From Pectobacterium brasiliense (GTDB lineage: Bacteria; Pseudomonadota; Gammaproteobacteria; Enterobacterales; Enterobacteriaceae), in assembly GCF_016950255.1 (NCBI RefSeq), contig NZ_JACGFN010000001.1:1364001-1428000 (forward strand): DNA of 64,000 nucleotides. Reading direction: 5' to 3'. Below, piece after piece: positions 54,571 through 64,000 of this stretch. Under the pieces are notes generated by a model. The model worked only from the letters and a program-made list of their open reading frames with translations. It was not told the origin of the DNA and searched no databases. The translations under genes and the position numbers were made by a program. Each line of letters starts with the position of its first letter. The stretch's first letter is position 1.

Positions 54571-54659
54571 CTAGGAATTATTCCTAGCCACCTAAAACCT
54601 TGTCTCATCCTTTTTCATTCACATCCCCCTACTCTTCTCTCAACGCGATGGAGAACCCC

Positions 54660-55985
54660 ATGCAGGCACCCATGTTTCCAGCGGGACAGCTTTCACCAAC
54701 ACAAATCAGCCGGCGTTATCGCTACTGGCGATCACGGTTGCTGATTTCCATGGTCATCGGGTACGCCACGTTTTACCTGACGCGTAAAAGCATCAACTTC
54801 GTCATGCCGGTGATGCAGTTGGAATTAGGGTTAAGCAAAGGCGATATCGGTCTACTAGGGACGCTGTTTTATCTCTGTTATGGCGCGTCCAAGTTTATTT
54901 CAGGCATCGTGTGCGATCGCAGTCAGGTGCGCTGGTTTATGGGTGTCGGACTGATGATTACCGGCGTTCTGAACATTCTGTTCATGTACTGCCAGTCGCT
55001 CACGGGTTTGCTGATTGTTTGGGCGCTGAATGGGTTCTTTCAGGGCTGGGGATGGCCGCCTTGCGCCAGACTGCTGAGCAGTTGGTATTCGCGCAATGAG
55101 CGCGGCCTCTGGTGGGGGTGCTGGAATACGTCGATCAATATCGGCGGTGCGGCGGTTCCCCTGCTGGCGGGCTATCTGGCCTCTGAATGGGGGTGGCAGG
55201 CGGCGCTGCTGGTACCGGGCATCATCGGCATTGTGATTGGTCTGTGGCTGTGTTGGCAGCTGTGCGATAAACCGCAACAGCAGGGATTGCCCAGCGTCGG
55301 CGAGTGGCGGCGCGATGCGCTGGAGCTTCGTCAGGAGCAGCAGAGCCCGCCGATGCCAATGCGCCAGATTCTGCGCGATGCGATTTTGCGTAACCGTACC
55401 ATCTGGCTACTCGGGTTTTCCTACATTCTGGTGTACCTGATTCGCATCGCACTGAATGACTGGGGGAACATCTGGCTGTCAGAGAGCCACGGTTTCAACC
55501 TGCTCAGCGCGAACGCCACGCTGTCGCTGTTTGAACTGGGCGGATTGATGGGGGCGCTGTTTGCCGGTTGGGGTTCGGACCTGCTGTTTCGTGGTCAACG
55601 CGCACCGATGATTTTGCTGTTTGCATTAGGGTTGTTTTTAACCATGACCGCGCTGTGGCTGGCACCGATTCACCACTATTCACTGCTCGCGGCCTGTTTC
55701 TTCAGTATCGGTTTTTTTGTTTTTGGACCACAGATGTTGATTGGTCTGGCTGCGACGGAATACAGCCATAAGGATGCCGCAGGCACGGTGACAGGTTTTC
55801 TGGCGTTGTTTGCCTATCTGGGGGCAGCGCTGGCGGGCTGGCCGCTGGCACAGGTGCTGCAACACTACGGATGGTCGGGATTTTTTACTCTGCTGGCGTT
55901 GGCTTCAGCCTGCATCGGACTGTTATTGATGCCGCTGCTGATGGCAGGTGTCAGCCGCCGGGAACGTTTGATGACATCAAAATAG
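54660..55985 (+). CDS. uhpC: hexose-phosphate receptor/transporter UhpC
   Basis: Major-facilitator protein of 441 residues of the organophosphate antiporter group, acting mainly as the membrane sensor for glucose 6-phosphate. RYRYWRSRLLISMVIGYATFYLTRKSINFVMP, KGDIGLLGTLFYLCYGASKFISGIV and NGFFQGWGWPPCARLLSSWY are family marks; twelve spans. I chose the ATG at 54660 because GGAG stands exactly 6 bases upstream. uhpT does not follow. Instead an ERIC element and an ABC transporter do. Confidence 0.92.
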   Translation: MQAPMFPAGQLSPTQISRRYRYWRSRLLISMVIGYATFYLTRKSINFVMPVMQLELGLSKGDIGLLGTLFYLCYGASKFISGIVCDRSQVRWFMGVGLMITGVLNILFMYCQSLTGLLIVWALNGFFQGWGWPPCARLLSSWYSRNERGLWWGCWNTSINIGGAAVPLLAGYLASEWGWQAALLVPGIIGIVIGLWLCWQLCDKPQQQGLPSVGEWRRDALELRQEQQSPPMPMRQILRDAILRNRTIWLLGFSYILVYLIRIALNDWGNIWLSESHGFNLLSANATLSLFELGGLMGALFAGWGSDLLFRGQRAPMILLFALGLFLTMTALWLAPIHHYSLLAACFFSIGFFVFGPQMLIGLAATEYSHKDAAGTVTGFLALFAYLGAALAGWPLAQVLQHYGWSGFFTLLALASACIGLLLMPLLMAGVSRRERLMTSK

Positions 55986-56002
55986 CAATAACAATCGATA
56001 AC

Positions 56003-56131
<129 letters not shown>

Positions 56132-56145
56132 CTAAGGAAAACATC

Positions 56146-57182
56146 ATGAAACTGAGTACCTTAACTACCCTCATCGCCGCTGGACTGACCGTTGCTGCTG
56201 TTACCACCACCACCGCTCGGGCGGAAGGTCGCCTGGTCATTTACTGTAGCGCCACCAACGCCTTCTGCGAGGAAGAAGCCAAGGCCTTCGGTGAGAAATA
56301 CAACGTTAAAACCTCCTTTATCCGCAACGGTTCCGGCAGCACGCTGGCGAAAGTCGATGCAGAAAAGAAAAACCCGCAGGCTGACGTCTGGTACGGCGGC
56401 ACGCTGGATCCGCAATCTCAAGCGGGCGAAATGGATCTGCTGGAACCCTATCAGTCTAAAAACCTTGAGCAGATCATGCCGCAGTTCCGCGACCCCGCCA
56501 AACGTAAAGGCAACTACTCGTCAGCCGTTTACGTCGGTATTCTCGGCTTCGGCGTCAACACCGATCGCCTGAAAGAGAAAAACCTGCCCGTTCCACAGTG
56601 CTGGAAAGATCTAACCAACCCGGTCTACAAAGGCGAAATCCAGATTGCCGATCCACAAAGCTCCGGTACGGCCTATACCGCACTGGCGACCTTCTCCCAG
56701 CTGTGGGGACAGGATCAGGCCTTTGATTACCTGAAAAAACTGAATACCAACGTGTCGCAGTACACCAAATCCGGTATTGCCCCGGCACGTAACACTGCAC
56801 GTGGCGAAACCGCTATCGGCATCGGCTTCCTGCATGACTACTCGCTGGAAAAAGAGAAAGGCGCACCGCTGACGCTGATCTCCCCGTGTGAAGGTACTGG
56901 CTATGAAATTGGCGGCGTCAGCATCCTGAAAGGCGCGCGCGCAATATGGATAACGCCAAGCTGTTCGTTGACTGGGCGCTGTCAAAAGAAGCACAGGAAC
57001 TCTCCTGGAAGAAAGGCCAGTCCTACCAGATTCTGACCAACACCACCGCAGAAGCCTCTCCGCTGTCTCTGAAGTTGCAGGATCTGAAACTGATCAACTA
57101 CGACATGGACAAATACGGTGCAGCAGACGTGCGTAAAGAGCTGATTTCCAAGTGGGTTAACGAAGTCAAAATGGGTCAATAA
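56146..57182 (+). pseudogene. afuA: AfuA-type hexose-phosphate binding protein, frameshifted
   Basis: Periplasmic binding protein of an iron/hexose-phosphate ABC transporter. The signal peptide ends at ARA (26); LVIYCSATNAFCEEEAKAF, RNGSGSTLAKVDAEKK and ADVWYGGTLDPQSQAG are clear. Frame 1 loses homology after GGVSILKGAR (residue 265). Homology resumes two bases out of frame with MDNAKLFVDWALSKEAQELS and runs to 57182 (stop). A repeat of five GC units at 56933-56942 sits at the break; removing one GC unit restores about 344 residues. As given, the product is a 296-residue protein with a foreign tail. May be a true lesion, a slippage-prone tract or a sequencing error. Confidence 0.85.
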
Positions 57183-57235
57183 TTTCGATTCGTTGCCCTT
57201 GATTCATTGACCTTTATTGATTGCAAAAATAATGG

Positions 57236-57281
57236 GAACACGGCGGCAAAGCTTGCTCGCATTTCGCTTAACGCCGTGTTC
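57236..57281 (+). other. hairpin between afuA and afuB
   Basis: GAACACGGCG (57236-57245) pairs with CGCCGTGTTC (57272-57281), 10 bp with a long loop. It sits where binding-protein mRNAs are often stabilised relative to the permease part. Confidence 0.55.
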
Positions 57282-57380
57282 TCAGCATCGCTAATTAACC
57301 ATTACTCAATATTATTCACCAACCAATACCTGTGACGATTCAATCTTATAAAACAACGCTATAAAGCACCAGGGAACCTT

Positions 57381-59459
57381 ATGTCACACACACTAACTCT
57401 TTCACCGACGCCTAAGCGGGATCCTGTATTCCTGTGGCTGTCGCTGATTGCAGCAACCTTTTTGCTGCTGCCAGCGTGGAGCCTGGATTACGGCCTGCTG
57501 GATGCCTCACGCGATGAACTGCTAGCGGCCTACAGCTGGTCGAGCCTGAATATCAGCCTGCTGTGGTTCCTGCTTCCAGTAGGACTGCTGGTACGTCCAC
57601 TGCTTACGCCCGGTCGGGAACAGCGTGGCCGCCACCGTTTTGATGCGGCTTACGCGTTGTTCTGTGCCCTTTTCGTGGTCATCAGTGCCACGGTGGAAGG
57701 TCGCGGAATGGGCTATGGCACCATCGCACTGTTTGTCGCGCTGAGTGCGATTATTACGCTGGCGCTATCGCGGCTGGACTGGCTGGGTGGCGATCGCTTC
57801 GTCATCGGCTCGCTCATCAGCATCATCGCGCTAATTGGCGTCTTTATCCTTTACCCCAGCATCGCAATCTTTATTCCGATGTTCACCAACGACAGTGGGG
57901 AATTCGCGCCGCTGGCATTTATGCAGATTTTGGGGCAGACGCACATCTTACGGGTGATCTGGAACTCATTCCTGCTGTCGGTTGCCGTCGGTATCGGCTG
58001 TACCTTCTTCGGTATGGTGCTGGCGATTTATACCTCGCGTATTGCCCGCCGCTCCGCGATTATTGGCCGCATTTTCTCCATTCTGCCTATCGTTACGCCA
58101 CCGTTTGTCGTCGGGTTAGGCGTGACGCTGATGATGGGCCGCTCCGGTTACATGACCGAGCTGATGGTAGATTGGTTCGGGCTGACGAACACCAACTGGC
58201 TGTACGGTTTTACCGGCATCTGGCTGGCGCAGGTGCTCGCCTTCACGCCAATGTCATTTATGATTCTGGAAGGCGCGATGAAGACAATTCATCCGTCACT
58301 GGAAGAAGCGTCGTACACGCTGCGTGCTAACCGTTACCAAACCTTTCAGCGGGTTTTCCTGCCCTTGCTGAAACCAGCGCTCGCCAACTCGTTCCTGATC
58401 GTGATCGTCCAGTCGCTGGCTGATTTCAGTAACCCACTGGTGCTGGGCGGTAACTTCGACGTACTCGCGACGCAGATTTACTTCTACATCACTGGCGCAC
58501 AGTTGGATTACCAGTCAGCCAGTACGCTCGGCGTTGTCCTACTCGTGTTCTCACTGGGCGTGTTCTGCGTGCAATATCTGTGGATCGGTAAACGCTCCTA
58601 CGTGACGATTTCCGGCAAATCCTCTCGGGGTGATGTACAGCCGCTGCCCGTTTCGCTGGTGTGGATCGTCAGCATTCTGCTCTATGTCTGGATTGCCTTT
58701 AACGTCCTGCTGTACGGCAGCATTTTCTACGGCAGCTTTACCGTTAACTGGGGCGTGGATTACACCCTGACGCTGGCAAACTTCAGCAAGCTGTTCGGAC
58801 AAGGCTTTAGCGACGGCGCCTGGCCTTCCCTGCTGGATACGCTGCTGTTCGCGGGTATCGCCGCACCGATTACGGCACTGTTCGGGCTGCTTATCGCCTA
58901 CATCGTGGTGCGCCAGCAGTTCTACGGCAAGAAGGCTATCGAGTTCACCACCATGCTGTGCTTTGCGGTGCCGGGCACCGTTGCCGGTGTGTCTTACATT
59001 CTGGCCTTTAACAGCGCGCCGGTTTACTTAACGGGAACCGCGGTGATCGTCATCATGTCGATGGTGATGCGTAACGTACCAGTCGGTATTCGTGCCGGTA
59101 TCGCTGGGCTAGGACAGTTGGATAAATCACTGGACGAAGCGTCACTCAGCCTGCGTGCAGGTTCGATGCGCACGGTGTTTTATATTCTGCTACCGCTGCT
59201 GCGTCCGGCCATTTTGTCTGCGCTGATTTACAGCTTCGTACGCGCGATTACCACCGTCAGCGCCATTATCTTTCTGGTTACACCGGATACTCGCGTCGCC
59301 ACGTCTTACATTCTTAACCGCGTGGAAGACGGTGAATACGGTATGGCGATTGCCTACGGTTCCATCCTGATTGTGGTCATGCTGGCCATTATTTTCCTGT
59401 TCGATTATCTGGTCGGTGAAGCGCGGGTTTCCCGCACGAAAGCCAAGAATAATGCCTAA
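57381..59459 (+). CDS. afuB: AfuB-type ABC permease, fused double-domain
   Basis: Inner-membrane permease of 692 residues with two BPD_transp_1 domains in one chain. The first ATPase-contact loop is near [21 protein letters not shown] (about 311-331), the second near [21 protein letters not shown] (about 587-607). There are about 14 spans. This fused FbpB/AfuB layout is typical of ferric iron-type transporters, some of which carry hexose phosphates (AfuABC). It follows afuA after about 200 bases and precedes afuC by 14 bases. The uhpABC genes upstream favour the sugar-phosphate role. Confidence 0.9.
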   Translation: MSHTLTLSPTPKRDPVFLWLSLIAATFLLLPAWSLDYGLLDASRDELLAAYSWSSLNISLLWFLLPVGLLVRPLLTPGREQRGRHRFDAAYALFCALFVVISATVEGRGMGYGTIALFVALSAIITLALSRLDWLGGDRFVIGSLISIIALIGVFILYPSIAIFIPMFTNDSGEFAPLAFMQILGQTHILRVIWNSFLLSVAVGIGCTFFGMVLAIYTSRIARRSAIIGRIFSILPIVTPPFVVGLGVTLMMGRSGYMTELMVDWFGLTNTNWLYGFTGIWLAQVLAFTPMSFMILEGAMKTIHPSLEEASYTLRANRYQTFQRVFLPLLKPALANSFLIVIVQSLADFSNPLVLGGNFDVLATQIYFYITGAQLDYQSASTLGVVLLVFSLGVFCVQYLWIGKRSYVTISGKSSRGDVQPLPVSLVWIVSILLYVWIAFNVLLYGSIFYGSFTVNWGVDYTLTLANFSKLFGQGFSDGAWPSLLDTLLFAGIAAPITALFGLLIAYIVVRQQFYGKKAIEFTTMLCFAVPGTVAGVSYILAFNSAPVYLTGTAVIVIMSMVMRNVPVGIRAGIAGLGQLDKSLDEASLSLRAGSMRTVFYILLPLLRPAILSALIYSFVRAITTVSAIIFLVTPDTRVATSYILNRVEDGEYGMAIAYGSILIVVMLAIIFLFDYLVGEARVSRTKAKNNA

Positions 59460-59473
59460 GCGGAGTGATTACC

Positions 59474-60523
59474 TTGAATACTGAAAAAAGCTTTGTCGAA
59501 CTGAAGCACATCACTAAACGCTTCGGCAACAATACCGTCATTGATGATTTGAATCTGGCGATCCCACAGGGAAAAATGGTCACGCTGTTAGGGCCATCAG
59601 GCTGCGGTAAAACCACGGTACTCCGAGCGGTTGCTGGATTGGAAAAACCGACAGAAGGCCAGATTTTCATCGATGGCGAAGACGTCACCGAGCGCTCCAT
59701 TCAACAGCGTGATATCTGCATGGTGTTCCAGTCTTACGCCCTCTTCCCGCATATGTCGCTGGGGGAAAACATCGGTTACGGGCTGAAAATGCTTGGTCGT
59801 CCGAAGGCAGAAATCAATCAGCGTGTAAAAGAAGCGCTGGCGCTGGTCGACCTGGCAGGATTTGAAGATCGCTACGTCGACCAGATTTCTGGTGGACAGC
59901 AGCAGCGTGTCGCACTGGCGCGTGCGCTGATCCTCAAACCTAAAGTTCTGCTGTTCGATGAGCCGCTGAGTAACCTTGATGCCAACCTGCGCCGCAGCAT
60001 GCGTGAGAAAATCCGTGAACTTCAGCAGCAGTTCAACATCACCTCGCTGTATGTTACGCACGATCAGAGCGAAGCCTTTGCGGTATCCGACATGGTTCTC
60101 GTGATGAACAAAGGCAAAATCATGCAGTTGGGTGCGCCGCAGGAGCTTTATCGCCAGCCGGCTTCCCGCTTCATGGCCAGCTTTATGGGAGATGCCAACA
60201 TTTTCCCTGCCACCTTCACGGCAGACAGCGTGAATATCTACGGCTACCTCATTCCGCGTCCGCAGGGCTTTGCCGCCGGCTTAAGCGAATCGACCGTCGG
60301 TATTCGCCCGGAAGCCATTACGCTCAGCCAACAGGGTGACGAAAGCCAGCGCTGCACCATTACGCAGGTCGCCTACATGGGGCCGCAGTACGAAGTGCAG
60401 GTGGACTGGCATGGACAGTCGATGCTGTTGCAGGTTAACGCAACCCAGCTTCAACCGAATCCGGGCGACAGCTACTATCTGCAAATCCATCCTTACGGCA
60501 TGTTTGTGTTGTCCGAGCAGTAA
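59474..60523 (+). CDS. afuC: AfuC-type ABC transporter ATPase
   Basis: ATP-binding protein of 349 residues. Walker [11 protein letters not shown]-loop [14 protein letters not shown], signature [15 protein letters not shown], Walker [12 protein letters not shown] and switch His in [10 protein letters not shown]; a TOBE-type domain occupies about 240-349. I chose the TTG at 59474 with GGAG 8 bases ahead; a GTG at 59465 overlaps that ribosome site and is less likely. Last gene of the uhp-afu block, followed by a strong terminator. Confidence 0.9.
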   Translation: MNTEKSFVELKHITKRFGNNTVIDDLNLAIPQGKMVTLLGPSGCGKTTVLRAVAGLEKPTEGQIFIDGEDVTERSIQQRDICMVFQSYALFPHMSLGENIGYGLKMLGRPKAEINQRVKEALALVDLAGFEDRYVDQISGGQQQRVALARALILKPKVLLFDEPLSNLDANLRRSMREKIRELQQQFNITSLYVTHDQSEAFAVSDMVLVMNKGKIMQLGAPQELYRQPASRFMASFMGDANIFPATFTADSVNIYGYLIPRPQGFAAGLSESTVGIRPEAITLSQQGDESQRCTITQVAYMGPQYEVQVDWHGQSMLLQVNATQLQPNPGDSYYLQIHPYGMFVLSEQ

Positions 60524-60543
60524 ACATCGAGTAATCCTCCCTC

Positions 60544-60577
60544 AAACCGGGCGCGCTTGCACCCGGTTTTACTTTTT
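60544..60577 (+). terminator. afuC terminator
   Basis: AAACCGGG (60544-60551) pairs with CCCGGTTT (60562-60569), followed by TACTTTTT. Lies 20 bases after the afuC stop. Confidence 0.9.
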
Positions 60578-60722
60578 ACAAACATCTAAAACGCCTACGA
60601 ACGTCAGCGTCTCTTCGGTCTATTTTGATTGTGTCGGAATACATACGCCTGTTACGGATTCCCTGTGCGATTTGTTATGATGATGCTCTTTTACGCATAG
60701 AATCACGCACGGAATAGCCGCT

Positions 60723-61799
60723 ATGAAACAGAAACCCATAACCTTAAACGATGTCGCCGAGTATGCTGGGGTTTCCTATCAGACGGTTTCCCGCGTGCTG
60801 AATCAAGCACCTCATGTTTCATCCCGTACTCGCAGTAAAGTAGAACAGGCGATGGCGGCACTTAACTACACGCCAAACCGCGTTGCACAGCAGTTGGCAG
60901 GAAAAACCATCACCACACTGGGGCTGGTCACTACCGATCTGTCACTGCACGCGCCTTCGCAAATTGCCGCAGCGATTAAGACCACCGCCAGTCAGCTAGG
61001 GATTAACATCGTGATGTCCATGCTGAGCAGCCCGGATGTCAACACCTGCAATAATGCCGTTAACGACCTGCTTTCTCAGCGTGTTAGCGGCGTTATCGTG
61101 AATGTTCCGCTATCCACGGATGACGTCGCCCACATTAGCCAGACCTGTGCCGACACCCCCGTCCTGTTTATGGATGCCGATCCGCATACCGACATACTCA
61201 ACGTCATGTTCGATCCCGATCACGGCGCACGTTTAGCCATCACGCATCTGGTACAGCTGGGGCATCAACACATCGCCCTGTTGACCGGACCAATGACATC
61301 GATCTCCGCCCGTCTGCGTTATGAAGGCTGGCTAGCCGAGCTGGAAAAACAGCAGCTCACCCCCGCTTCAGTGCTACACGGTGACTGGAGCGCCGCATCC
61401 GGTTACCACCAGACGCTAGCCCTGTTGGGAGAATCCCTGTGCGTCTCCGCCATTGTTGTCGCGAACGATCAAATGGCGCTTGGCGTCCTGCGTGCGCTGC
61501 ACGAGTATGGCCTGCGCGTACCGGAGCAGATGTCAGTGATTGGTTTTGACGATACTCAGGACAGCGCGTATTACACTCCGCCACTGACAACCATTCGCCA
61601 GGATTTCAGGCTATTAGGTAAAGAAGGCGTCACCCGTTTGCTCGCCACGCTGCGCGATCCTACCCAGAGCACATCACTACTGTTACCCACCGAACTGATC
61701 GTACGCCATAGCACCGCCGTACATTCATCAACCCATGCCTCCCTGCAAGAACTCACCAAAAACCTGTTGGACATTACGCGCCAGCTACAAAGGCTGTAA
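60723..61799 (+). CDS. lacI: lac repressor LacI
   Basis: LacI/GalR repressor of 358 residues, about the length of E. coli LacI (360). The DNA-binding head is TLNDVAEYAGVSYQTVSRVLNQ (residues about 7-28) followed by the hinge LNYTPNRVAQQLAGK. The core is the periplasmic-binding-protein fold, and the C-terminal tail SLQELTKNLLDITRQLQRL has the leucine heptads of the tetramer helix. YQTVSRV in the recognition helix is the same as in E. coli, which fits the nearly identical operator downstream at 62058. lacZ follows on the same strand, the E. coli order. Confidence 0.94.
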   Translation: MKQKPITLNDVAEYAGVSYQTVSRVLNQAPHVSSRTRSKVEQAMAALNYTPNRVAQQLAGKTITTLGLVTTDLSLHAPSQIAAAIKTTASQLGINIVMSMLSSPDVNTCNNAVNDLLSQRVSGVIVNVPLSTDDVAHISQTCADTPVLFMDADPHTDILNVMFDPDHGARLAITHLVQLGHQHIALLTGPMTSISARLRYEGWLAELEKQQLTPASVLHGDWSAASGYHQTLALLGESLCVSAIVVANDQMALGVLRALHEYGLRVPEQMSVIGFDDTQDSAYYTPPLTTIRQDFRLLGKEGVTRLLATLRDPTQSTSLLLPTELIVRHSTAVHSSTHASLQELTKNLLDITRQLQRL

Positions 61800-61844
61800 C
61801 CCTTTATGTTTGTAACCCCTTACACGACTTGTAACCCTTTACAC
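61794..61844. repeat. three-copy 16-base repeat between lacI and lacZ
   Basis: CTGTAACCCTTTATGT (61794-61809), TTGTAACCCCTTACAC (61810-61825) and TTGTAACCCTTTACAC (61829-61844). The first overlaps the lacI stop codon. Spacings are 16 and 19 bases. No known element recognised. Confidence 0.85.
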
Positions 61845-61983
61845 AGCAGCACCGTTTTCACCATCGATGCACAACCCTAACAAAATAAGATGATAAACAA
61901 TAAGTTATTTATCACCTCTCGTTTATTTATTGCGTAGCGCTTTCCAAATTCGATGTATCGCCACTCATTTTACAAACGATCTT

Positions 61984-61999
61984 TGTGATCGCTTCCACT
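61984..61999. promoter_or_regulatory. CRP-like site of the lac promoter
   Basis: TGTGA-TCGCTT-CCACT: a perfect left half and a weak right half. Its centre is about 61 bases before the expected transcription start (near 62053), the same position as the E. coli lac CRP site. Confidence 0.6.
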
Positions 62000-62016
62000 T
62001 TATTGCCACGTTCCAC

Positions 62017-62046
62017 TTTACTCGCCCTGACGAGTCGATATGTTAT
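62017..62046 (+). promoter_or_regulatory. lacZ promoter
   Basis: -35 TTTACT (62017-62022) and -10 TATGTT (62039-62044, 16-base spacing) or TGTTAT (62041-62046, 18-base spacing). E. coli lac has TTTACA and TATGTT. Confidence 0.65.
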
Positions 62047-62057
62047 GAGAAATAGAG

Positions 62058-62077
62058 ATTGTGAGCGGATAACAATT
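62058..62077. promoter_or_regulatory. lac operator (O1-like)
   Basis: The 20 bases are identical to the E. coli lac O1 core, containing the half-sites TTGTGAGC and ATAACAATT. They lie about 50 bases before lacZ and just downstream of the promoter. Confidence 0.95.
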
Positions 62078-62080
62078 TAA

Positions 62081-64000
<1,920 letters not shown>

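Overview
The window looks like chromosomal DNA of a soft-rot enterobacterium, most likely Pectobacterium. The reasons are full ERIC repeats, enterobacterial PatA/PatD, DcuB, GltP, Cbl, NlpA, UhpABC and LacIZ proteins, and a signal-peptide-less pectin lyase of the Pectobacterium Pnl type. No rRNA, tRNA, CRISPR array, prophage or insertion sequence was recognised. Both ends cut genes: patA at base 1 and lacZ at base 64000.

Layout. 1-2374: putrescine catabolism (patD, then patA). 2495-2665: a small acidic protein. 2962-13161: a complete haem-scavenging Has system: ECF sigma factor HasI, anti-sigma HasS, receptor HasR, haemophore HasA, and a type I secretion apparatus HasD/HasE plus a TolC-like protein. 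Two matching promoter motifs in front of hasS and hasR probably define the HasI promoter. 13893-15233: anaerobic C4-dicarboxylate carrier DcuB behind an FNR-like site.

15352-27936: an organosulfur island. A leftward operon (LDH2-type dehydrogenase, TauA/SsuA-like binding protein, permease, ATPase, PLP lyase of the DcyD/CuyA family, Asp/Glu racemase) and a rightward operon (second binding protein, ATPase, permease, HcxA-like dehydrogenase) diverge from one control region. They are followed by GltP and by Cbl, the sulfonate-sulfur regulator. No TauD- or SsuD-type oxygenase is present. My best reading is oxygen-independent use of cysteate/sulfolactate or D-cysteine as a sulfur source. This is the most interesting candidate system here.

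28298-30232: AraC regulator and EamA exporter. 30268-37997: a leftward Fur-controlled ferrous iron operon of the FetMP/P19 type (FTR1 permease, P19 protein, DUF2318-type membrane protein, two FtsX permeases, ATPase, thioredoxin-like lipoprotein). 38559-40238: a chemoreceptor. 40775-42925: a formate dehydrogenase H with cysteine instead of selenocysteine. 43741-46056: CitMHS carrier with a GntR-type regulator that seems to have two winged helices. 46723-49976: acidic amino-acid carrier, HypT-like LysR regulator and a second Asp/Glu racemase. 50121-51065: pectin lyase. 51287-52099: NlpA lipoprotein.

52363-60523: UhpABC sensing genes followed by an AfuABC hexose-phosphate ABC transporter. Its binding-protein gene carries a 2-base frameshift in a GC dinucleotide tract. 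60723-64000: lacI, a lac control region with an almost exact copy of the E. coli lac operator, and the first two thirds of lacZ. Three full ERIC elements and one internally deleted copy lie between genes; one sits inside the has operon and one between uhpC and afuA.
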